Below, piece after piece: positions 57,673-64,000 of a stretch of DNA of 64,000 nt (positions within the stretch are counted from its first letter, which is position 1; the number at the start of each line of letters is the position of its first letter). The DNA comes from Spirosoma rigui (GTDB lineage: Bacteria > Bacteroidota > Bacteroidia > Cytophagales > Spirosomataceae), in contig NZ_CP020105.1 of NCBI RefSeq assembly GCF_002067135.1, positions 5,146,001 through 5,210,000 of the forward strand, written 5' to 3'. A program made the translations under genes and the position numbers. Below the pieces are notes generated by a model. That model did not search any database. It was not told the DNA's origin and saw only the letters and a list, made by a program, of their open reading frames with translations.

Positions 57673-60600
57673 CTAGCGTTTCTGCGTTATTTCTGCCTTT
57701 GCTGGCGCAGCGGGCGAACTGGCCAGCACCCGAACGGGGCCTAGCAGACCCGAGGGCAGTAAGGGGGCATTGGCGCGGTAGAACGGGATCGTCGTAAACG
57801 TAATTTTATTCGTTACTCCCGGCTGGGCATCGCCAATCAGTCGATTGACCCATAAGTTCGTTACCTTGATCTGTACCGTGTTGACACCGGCTTTCAACGC
57901 GTCGGTGATGGGCAGACGGAACGGTTTTTTCCAGACAATACCCATGTTCTTACCATTCACGATCACTTCGGCCAGATTCTTTACGTCGCCCAGGTCCAGC
58001 CTATACGAAGCCCCTTTGTTGACCGCCGGTATGTCAACCGACTGCTCATAGGTAGCCGTGCCCGAGAAATACTTGATTCCTGCCTCAGCATTGTCTGTCC
58101 ACGACGCCAGCTTACTGAACGTAGCAGCCTGCGGAGCGCCCCGACCTTCCTGAAAACTCACGTTCCAGCGATCATCCAGCCGCGCCACCACCGATTCCGT
58201 AACGGCGGGTATGGTGTAAGCAGCTACGGTGCTTTTCTCGTCGAACACGATAAAGAAGGCATCCCACGACTCGAACCGGAGCGGGATAATTGTGTGGCCG
58301 TCCTTCACCTGGTATGACACGGATTCTGTTTTACCCGTTTGCGGATTCCACAGGTGCGGCACCTTACCCGCCACCCGGAAGCTGATCCGCGCTTCGTTGG
58401 GAGCGTCGCTGCGGCTGTTGAGCCAGTAAATATCCTGACCGGCCGTTCGGCGGTGTACGTACAGAACCTCAGCCGCGTTCCCCACGACATCCACATCCCT
58501 GGCGATCCCCATCCCGCTCAGTACCACATCGACGGGTTTGGCAGACACCGTCGGCTGGCTCCAGATCTGGTTGACCAGGGCGGTGAACTCAGCGGGGCTA
58601 TCGCTCAGGCTCGGCGACTGCTCGGGTTTGGTACCCGTTACGTGCATACCGGCCTTCACAAGTTCGCCCAGTTTTTTCAGCGTCGGCAGGGTCATGTAGC
58701 GGGCCGATGCGTCCAGTACCAGCAGGCGGTACGGCTGGCCGCTCTTTGCCATGATCATTCCTCCCTCAACGCGCAGGGCCGTTTTGAGAGCCGTTGCGTT
58801 CACAAAGTCATACGCGTAGCCCGCCGGCAAGTCGGGTAGTTTCGTTGCACACAGCTGGGTGATATTGTTGTTCTCCCCGTAAAAATATAACACGTCAACG
58901 ACGGGTTTACCCTGCTGAAGCAGGTAACAGCTTCGGCCCAGATAACCGGTCCAGGCTTTGGCCTGCTCGGCCCAGGTTTCGTGGCGGGTAAAATACTGAC
59001 CGAAGGGTCCTAGTGAAAAGCCGGGTATCTTGTCGTCTAGTGGCTGGTGAACGGAGGTGTGTACCACGAAGCGGTTCAGACCCGACGCCATTTCCAGATC
59101 GGCGGTGCGCTTTAACTTCTCGGGGTGAAAACTGAAGGCGTTGCCTACCGATGTCATGGATTCTGCCGCGACCAGGTTCTGCCCATAAATATGCGCCACC
59201 GATGCCGACTCACGAATATCGGCCTGGCTACGCGGCTCTTCGTTGCTACCCTCCCCCAGACTGCCGGGCGTCCACATAGCCGACATCGGAATATCGGCGT
59301 TCCGCTTCACGTCCATACCATCGGCCAGGTAAATCCGTTTGTTCTCGTGCGATTCGGTATAGCGTTTCATGCCCCGCTGATGCAGCGCGTCGCCGATCAC
59401 GTCGTAGTGATTGTCGGCGATCATCTCCCCGATGGTCCGGCGGTAATCCCACAGAAACTTCTCGCTCGCTTCGGTGCTTTTCACCACCCGGCCCGTCAAC
59501 ACCGGGAGCCAGGGAATAAGACTGTAGCCACGCCGTTTGGCAAACTCCTCGGGCATGGCTTTGGTCCAGGTCATGGCGCCGGCTTCGTAGCTGTCCAGCA
59601 CCATGTATTCCAGCCCCTGCTTACCCAGCTGCCCGCCCGTGGCGTCTTTGTACATATCGAGGTACGTATCAATGTAGGTACGAACGGCTACCTTATCCAG
59701 TTTATCGACTTCCAGCCCCGTTGCTTCGGGCGAAGCAGGGTGGTTTTGCCGCCCGGTGAGCGAATAGCCCATCCGCATAATTACCCAGCTGCCTTCGGTG
59801 CCGGCGGGTGCGGTCCAGTTCAGGCTACCGTCGGCACGCATCTTCGCCGTTAAATCCACTACGTCCTCCGCTGGAATGGCAGCGGCACCAGTCGGGGCCG
59901 TCGCCAGAGTTTCCTCCCACCAGGGGCTGAAACCCGCTTTTTCTTCGAACTTGTCGATGCGGTCCGTGGTGTGCAGTACCAGCTCGGCTACGTTAACGCC
60001 CTCGGGTTTACCCGGTTTGTCGTCACCGCCCATCAACGCAGCAAAGCGGTTGCCAGCGGGCGGCAGGGTTTTGAACGTAAAGCGGAAATACCGGCCCGTT
60101 GTGGGCGGAATGCTCAGCGTATTTTGCGCCACCGTACTGCCCGGAATCGTTCTGACTTCCCGAAACGTGACGCCGTCGTCGCTTACCTGCAACGCCCGGT
60201 TGGTAGGGGCACCGTTGAATTCGGCCAGCACACCGCCACTGCTGGCACCCACAATGGTCAGTGCCCTGAACGTCTGCGGCCGGTCGAACTCGTACTGAAT
60301 CCACATATCCTGCCCTACTTCCACAGGCGGCAGCGGGCTGGCATTGGTCAGGTCACCATCGGTCAACTCGGGGAGGGTGAACGTTCCCCCACTGGATGAA
60401 ACCTTCGGTTTGAGCGCCGACAGTAAGGTTTCGTTGCCGGGCACGCGGTAGGCAACAACGGCCGCGTCCTGGTAGAAGGTTGGCAGAACCCCTACCGTTC
60501 CGCCGAAGCCCCCTCCGCCGGGCGGCAGGGGTATGTGCTGAAAATTACCCGTAGTAGCCGCCGGCTGGGGTAGTTTACCGGTAAATACCTGGCCACTGGC

Positions 60601-61062
60601 AACCCGGGTTTCGGTCCAGACGTACTTTTTCATCGCGTCGCCGGGGGGTACCCACGGGCCACCTGTCACGCTCCATCCGGGCGAACCGGCAATGGCCATT
60701 TCGAGCTGTAATTTCCGGGCCAGTTCGGTGGTGAATCTGAACGCGTCTTTCCACTCAGGCGTCATGAACACCAGTTTTTTGGGTACGACAGCGGGCGTCA
60801 TCAAGCTGGCGTCGAAGTTCTGAAAACCGCCAATACCCACCCGCTTCATCCATTCCAGATCTTTCTGAATTCCTTCTTTGGTGATGTTGCCATTCATCCA
60901 GTGCCACCACACGCGTGGTTTAGCCGCGTCGGGCGGGGTACCAAATTGCTGCCGGAGGAGAGCCATTCCACCCGAAGCAGGCGGGTCCTGCTGCCTGGTC
61001 TGGCCAAGACCGACCTGAACAGCGAGGGGAAGGGTCAAACAAAGGGCGACGAGGTGCTTCAT
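57673..61062 (-). CDS. GH106-like glycoside hydrolase, exported
   Basis: The start at 61062 (MKHLVALCLTLPLAVQVGLGQ, a signal peptide) gives 1129 residues; the frame opens 38 codons earlier. PRVWWHWMNGNITKEGIQKDLEWMKRVGIGGFQNFDAS (about residues 50-87, seen in overlapping pieces) is the characteristic opening of the GH106 alpha-L-rhamnosidase group. ELARKLQLEMAIAGSPGWSVTGGPWVPP (about 117), a jelly-roll discoidin-like region (about 240-340) and a C-terminal beta-sandwich with IVNGKNMGIVWKKPFRLPITDALKAGVNTVQIKVTNLWVNRLIGD-type sequence (about 1040-1085) follow. Rhamnose release from plant or bacterial glycans is likely but the exact specificity cannot be read. Confidence 0.85.
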   Translation of the reverse strand: MKHLVALCLTLPLAVQVGLGQTRQQDPPASGGMALLRQQFGTPPDAAKPRVWWHWMNGNITKEGIQKDLEWMKRVGIGGFQNFDASLMTPAVVPKKLVFMTPEWKDAFRFTTELARKLQLEMAIAGSPGWSVTGGPWVPPGDAMKKYVWTETRVASGQVFTGKLPQPAATTGNFQHIPLPPGGGGFGGTVGVLPTFYQDAAVVAYRVPGNETLLSALKPKVSSSGGTFTLPELTDGDLTNASPLPPVEVGQDMWIQYEFDRPQTFRALTIVGASSGGVLAEFNGAPTNRALQVSDDGVTFREVRTIPGSTVAQNTLSIPPTTGRYFRFTFKTLPPAGNRFAALMGGDDKPGKPEGVNVAELVLHTTDRIDKFEEKAGFSPWWEETLATAPTGAAAIPAEDVVDLTAKMRADGSLNWTAPAGTEGSWVIMRMGYSLTGRQNHPASPEATGLEVDKLDKVAVRTYIDTYLDMYKDATGGQLGKQGLEYMVLDSYEAGAMTWTKAMPEEFAKRRGYSLIPWLPVLTGRVVKSTEASEKFLWDYRRTIGEMIADNHYDVIGDALHQRGMKRYTESHENKRIYLADGMDVKRNADIPMSAMWTPGSLGEGSNEEPRSQADIRESASVAHIYGQNLVAAESMTSVGNAFSFHPEKLKRTADLEMASGLNRFVVHTSVHQPLDDKIPGFSLGPFGQYFTRHETWAEQAKAWTGYLGRSCYLLQQGKPVVDVLYFYGENNNITQLCATKLPDLPAGYAYDFVNATALKTALRVEGGMIMAKSGQPYRLLVLDASARYMTLPTLKKLGELVKAGMHVTGTKPEQSPSLSDSPAEFTALVNQIWSQPTVSAKPVDVVLSGMGIARDVDVVGNAAEVLYVHRRTAGQDIYWLNSRSDAPNEARISFRVAGKVPHLWNPQTGKTESVSYQVKDGHTIIPLRFESWDAFFIVFDEKSTVAAYTIPAVTESVVARLDDRWNVSFQEGRGAPQAATFSKLASWTDNAEAGIKYFSGTATYEQSVDIPAVNKGASYRLDLGDVKNLAEVIVNGKNMGIVWKKPFRLPITDALKAGVNTVQIKVTNLWVNRLIGDAQPGVTNKITFTTIPFYRANAPLLPSGLLGPVRVLASSPAAPAKAEITQKR

Positions 61063-61336
61063 GGCAGGTAACAGTAAGTTGGTTTTGGCCGGAGTAAAAA
61101 TGACAGGGTATCCTGAGCTGGGGCAGTTTTCTGAACAATCCGATTCAAGATCTGATCTGGGTAAAACGCTCGGCAAGTAGGATAATTTTTAGTAAATTTA
61201 TGCTAATAATAATAACTCACTTTCCTACACCTACCTATCCGTTGGGGCATTTAACGATAAAGCCGTTCACTTGTAAACAAAATGGGCAATCAGGCTTTTT
61301 ATCTATAGTTTAGTTAGTACTTAAAATCTCAACGAG

Positions 61337-61738
61337 ATGAAATTTATCAAGAGTATCGCGGTTGGGCTGTGCCTGGTTACGGCCCTCAATGCATGTACGC
61401 CAAAAATGACGTTTACGGCGTCCACTATCGTTCCGGCGGCCAATGGGACGGTGAGCGTAAAAACCGATAAGAATAAAAATTACATTCTGGACGTGACCAT
61501 GCAGAACCTGGCTCCGGCCAAGAACCTGACCCCATCCAGAAATACATACCTCGTCTGGATGGAAACGAAAGACAATTCTGTTAAAAAATTGGGACAGATT
61601 TCTCCGTCGGGTAAAGCGCTGAGAGCCAGTTTGAGCGCTACGTCGATCGATAAACCTGATCAGGTTTTCGTCACCGCCGAGGACAACGCCGACATTTCGT
61701 TCCCATCCGGGGATGTTATTCTAACAACGCGGAAGTAA
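61337..61738 (+). CDS. small lipoprotein of unknown function
   Basis: The 133-residue product has a lipoprotein signal with Cys at residue 20 (MKFIKSIAVGLCLVTALNAC). The mature part is a single predicted beta-sandwich: ASTIVPAANGTVSVKTDKNKNYILDVTMQNL, then YLVWMETKDNSVKKLGQI and VFVTAEDNADISFPSGDVILTT. This resembles small Bacteroidota proteins with an anti-sigma-factor-like or transthyretin-like beta fold, but no family can be named. It is divergent from the GH106-like gene across 274 AT-rich bases and closed by a rho-independent terminator. Confidence 0.8.
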   Translation: MKFIKSIAVGLCLVTALNACTPKMTFTASTIVPAANGTVSVKTDKNKNYILDVTMQNLAPAKNLTPSRNTYLVWMETKDNSVKKLGQISPSGKALRASLSATSIDKPDQVFVTAEDNADISFPSGDVILTTRK

Positions 61739-61757
61739 CAGGTAGCCAGTCCGTGCC

Positions 61758-61804
61758 AAACCGTATCGGGTAGCGTAAAACGAACGCTGGCCGATACGGT
61801 TTTT
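61758..61804 (+). terminator. rho-independent terminator after the small lipoprotein gene
   Basis: AAACCGTATCGG (61758-61769) pairs with CCGATACGGTTT (61791-61802), ending in a T-run (61800-61804). It starts 20 bases past the stop. Confidence 0.8.
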
Positions 61805-62540
61805 CTGTATCCCAGTCAGTTGCTCCGGCCTTACTACTACCGAAGCAGGATCGACATAGGCAGCCGACCCGACGGCCAGGTACAACCGGTCTCTGGCCTT
61901 TGCTTCCTTACGTTCCTTGCCGGCGAAAGATACCAGCCCGGCGAGGGTTTGATTTTGCAACTACCTGACCGGTGGGTACGTCACCCGCCATTTGATTTGG
62001 CATTCACAACGGGTTTCCTGCTTGGGCAGGCTTCTGCGGGGCGGGCGGTTCGAGTTTGAGCAACGTAGCAAAAACAACAATCTGGCTGATCGACACCGCC
62101 AATGTCAACTACCTCCGCTAGCCAGACGCCGAATACTCCCCTACCAATCCACCATCTGGTTCAATACCGGTCACCGACCTGCCCAGGCGAGCGTTTCAAC
62201 CATTCAGCGGAGCCATTGCTACCGTTCCCTATCGTCGATTGCTAGCATTAACTGACCTAATTATCCTGACTTATAGGCCCTTGTGGCTAGTCCGGCCAAT
62301 CGTCTATGCCCTATAGTTCGGTTATTTTACCGATCAGTAAAGCAAACGCAGGGGCTGGCCCGCCCGGTGCGCATCTTTGACCGTACCGGGCCAGCGCAGC
62401 TTCTACGGCAAAACGCTGCGTTGTTTCCTGCACTCATAAAAGCAGCGACCAATACCAGGCTGGCTAAAAGCATTCGCCAGACTGACTCGGGCATCTACCA
62501 TTCATTTATACGTGTCAATTCACTAGACTATACTAAACCG
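61805..62540. other. 736-base stretch with no convincing gene
   Basis: No open frame here has conserved features. The only item of note is a short leftward frame, 62473 to 62327 (48 codons), starting MLLASLVLVAAFMSAG, which looks like a signal peptide followed by a Cys-containing basic tail. It may be the front of a lost exported-protein gene. The last 250 bases may hold the methyltransferase promoter; I could not identify it. Confidence 0.4.
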
Positions 62541-63353
62541 ATGAATCCAAACAAAGCCTTGTGGGAGAAAGGAGATTTCACCCAAATTGCCGAGACCATG
62601 CGGGAGAGCGGTACGGCACTGGTAGCCCAACTGGGGGTTACCAAAGGACTTACGGTGCTCGACCTCGGTTGTGGTGATGGTACGACGGCCATACCGGAAG
62701 CAACGCTTGGTGCTACCGTGCTGGGTGTCGACATTGCGAGCAATCTCGTGGACGCGGGCAACCGTCGCGCCCAGGCGAAGGGACTCACCAACTGTACGTT
62801 TCAGGAAGGAGATGCCTCTAATTTGCAGGGGTTAGCCGATCAGTCGTTTGATCTAGTTGTCAGCATCTTCGGAGCCATGTTCGCGCCCAGGCCATTTGAT
62901 GTAGCCCGGGAGATGGTGCGGGTTACGAAACCGGGCGGCAAAATTGTTATGGGCAACTGGATACCGGGTGATCCTACCCTGGTAGCCCAGATCCTGAAGA
63001 TCAGTTCGGCATACACCCCGCCCCCACCCGAGGGCTTCATCAGTCCCATGCTGTGGGGCGTTGAGAGCCACGTCATTGAGCGGTTTGAAAGCGCCGGAGT
63101 ACCCAAAGAGAACATTTCGTTTGTGCGGGATACGTTCACGTTCACCGCCCCCTACTCGCCCTCCGAGTTCATGCATCGCTTCAAACAGTACTACGGTCCG
63201 ACCATGAACGCGTTTGAAGCCGCCGAAAAAAATGGAAAAACGGCGGACCTGGAACACGAGCTGGATGCGTTGTTCAACAGCCACAACCAAAGTGCCACTA
63301 CGGCGACGACATCCATTCCGGCTACGTTTCTACGGGTAACAGTCAGGCGGTAA
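62541..63353 (+). CDS. class I SAM-dependent methyltransferase
   Basis: From the ATG at 62541 the product has 270 residues. LTVLDLGCGDGTTAIPEA (about residues 37-54) is motif I that binds S-adenosylmethionine. VLGVDIASNLVDAGNRRA, TFQEGDASNLQGLADQSFDLVVSIFGAMFAPRPF and VRVTKPGGKIVMGNW are motifs II to IV of the Methyltransf_11/25 group. The C-terminal half has FISPMLWGVESHVIERFESAG and PSEFMHRFKQYYGPTMNAFEA, a substrate-binding cap. The substrate is unknown. The frame is open 86 codons upstream without conserved features. It is isolated from other genes. Confidence 0.9.
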   Translation: MNPNKALWEKGDFTQIAETMRESGTALVAQLGVTKGLTVLDLGCGDGTTAIPEATLGATVLGVDIASNLVDAGNRRAQAKGLTNCTFQEGDASNLQGLADQSFDLVVSIFGAMFAPRPFDVAREMVRVTKPGGKIVMGNWIPGDPTLVAQILKISSAYTPPPPEGFISPMLWGVESHVIERFESAGVPKENISFVRDTFTFTAPYSPSEFMHRFKQYYGPTMNAFEAAEKNGKTADLEHELDALFNSHNQSATTATTSIPATFLRVTVRR

Positions 63354-63360
63354 GCACCAG

Positions 63361-63400
63361 GCCGGTTCCACTAGTCCTGTTGGGGACTGGTGGAACCGGC
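63361..63400. terminator. inverted repeat between convergent genes
   Basis: Positions 63361-63377 pair with 63384-63400 over 17 bp with one mismatch and a 6-base loop, between the methyltransferase stop (63353) and the oxidoreductase stop (63438). Confidence 0.6.
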
Positions 63401-63437
63401 ATAAACAGCAACGCTCCCGCTTTAGGGCCATCCGATC

Positions 63438-64000
63438 TTATACCGGATACTGCCACTCTCCGCGATAGGCCCGGCTCAGCAGTTTGCTGGCTTCGGGGTC
63501 GTTGGGAATCTGACTACCGTCCCAGCTCACACTACGGCCCAGCTTCATCGACAGCATACCCAGCAGGGCCATATTGGTGGAGCGGTGGCCGATTTCAATG
63601 TCGCAGACGGGCAGTTTATTCGTCTTGATGCTGCTCAGGAAGTTAGCCCAGAGCAGGGCTATATTCTGATCGTCGGGCTTGTCCAGCTGGGCGTCCTGGT
63701 GAATGACCGGCTTTTTCGAGTCCGACGGGTAGAACGTCCAGCCGTCGAGCCAGCCCATGTGAAACGTTCCTTCGGTACCGTAGAAATACACGCCTACTGC
63801 CTGCTGCGGGTGCGTTTTCTCGGCGTTGTTGCCGCCAAATGTCCGGTGTTCCCAAACGGCGGTGAAGTCTTCAAACTCGAAGGTGGCAACCTGGTGGTCG
63901 GGCGCATCGGTACTGTCCTGCTTGATCGCTCGTCCGCCGGTTGAGTATACCTTTCGGGGGTGTTTCTCGTCGGTCCACCACAAGATCTGGTCGAGCCAGT
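63438..64000 (-). CDS. Gfo/Idh/MocA family oxidoreductase, C-terminal part
   Basis: The frame is open from the right edge of the window to the stop at 63438, so this is the last 187 residues of a longer gene. DQILWWTDEKHPRKVYSTGGR at the edge, DAPDHQVATFEFEDFTAVWEHRTFGG, and FYGTEGTFHMGWLDGWTFYP fit the C-terminal beta-sheet domain of Gfo/Idh/MocA dehydrogenases of the Bacteroidota type. CDIEIGHRSTNMALLGMLSMKLGRSVSWDG near the end is a common closing motif of exported members that also carry a TAT signal. The N-terminal NAD-binding domain and any signal are outside the window. Confidence 0.88.
   Translation of the reverse strand, partial: WLDQILWWTDEKHPRKVYSTGGRAIKQDSTDAPDHQVATFEFEDFTAVWEHRTFGGNNAEKTHPQQAVGVYFYGTEGTFHMGWLDGWTFYPSDSKKPVIHQDAQLDKPDDQNIALLWANFLSSIKTNKLPVCDIEIGHRSTNMALLGMLSMKLGRSVSWDGSQIPNDPEASKLLSRAYRGEWQYPV

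Noticed and set aside
1..64000. Search for CRISPR arrays, tRNA genes, insertion sequences, prophage or integrase genes
   Set aside because: Reading the gaps by eye I found no spaced direct-repeat array, no cloverleaf with a GTTCRANNC-like T-arm, and no transposase, recombinase or phage protein. A dedicated tRNA or CRISPR scan could not be run.

Overview
The window reads as a chromosomal segment of a Cytophagales bacterium (Bacteroidota), most like the Spirosoma/Fibrella/Rudanella group. The reasons are a SusC/SusD/SusE outer-membrane set, T9SS-type C-terminal sorting domains, Bacteroidota -7 boxes (TAnnTTTG) with almost no Shine-Dalgarno sequences, the ftsX-DUF3098-uppP-truB-ribF order, and moderately high GC. 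The genus is inferred from gene content only. I see no tRNA, rRNA, CRISPR array, transposase or phage gene.

Layout. 0-8 kb: two related secreted proteins flanking a thrombospondin-type-3-repeat protein, a MacB-like ABC permease, a conserved secreted protein often mislabelled asparagine synthetase B, a membrane-anchored DNA/RNA nuclease, an HI0933-type flavoprotein and a lipoprotein. 8-12.3 kb: the leftward envelope/cofactor operon ftsX, DUF3098, uppP, truB, ribF. 12.5-18.7 kb: hexuronate catabolism, with uxuA leftward and exuT-like transporter, kdgK, eda and uxaB rightward, feeding glucuronate/galacturonate carbon into the KDG pathway. 18.9-33 kb: mixed housekeeping and accessory genes (sugar/drug transporters, PD-(D/E)XK nuclease, argH, SMP-30-like propeller, trpF-like, hsp20, an 11-unit TPR protein, DinB, AMP nucleosidase). 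A decayed scrap of a second AMP nucleosidase gene sits at 31.76 kb.

33.8-47 kb: after a small HsdR-N-type protein comes an alpha-glucan utilisation locus, read leftward: a T9SS-exported GH13 amylase, a membrane-spanning AraC-type regulator carrying two starch-binding-like domains, SusC, SusD, SusE and a second GH13 enzyme. The regulator looks like a one-protein glucan sensor placed directly upstream of the genes it probably controls. 47-53.7 kb: maf, an acetyltransferase, a rhodanese behind a palindromic operator, a large unknown secreted protein, an Asp-box lipoprotein, a TonB-C protein coupled to a DUF433-like protein, and a glycosyltransferase.

53.9-57.6 kb holds the most unusual signal. 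Three promoters (for a 39-residue ORF and for two divergent multi-membrane-span glycosyltransferase-like proteins) share the same design: two 15-base direct repeats (consensus TGTCCCnAATTGrCC) exactly 21 bases apart, then 22-23 bases to a -7 box. This is the geometry of a LytTR-type activator regulon; the regulator is not in the window. 57.7-64 kb: a GH106-like enzyme, a small lipoprotein, an almost empty 0.7-kb stretch, a methyltransferase and the end of a Gfo/Idh/MocA oxidoreductase that runs off the window.

Long, near-perfect inverted repeats (stems up to 33 bp) sit at many gene ends, mostly convergent ones, and appear to be the local style of terminator. Two dispersed palindromic repeat families are also present.
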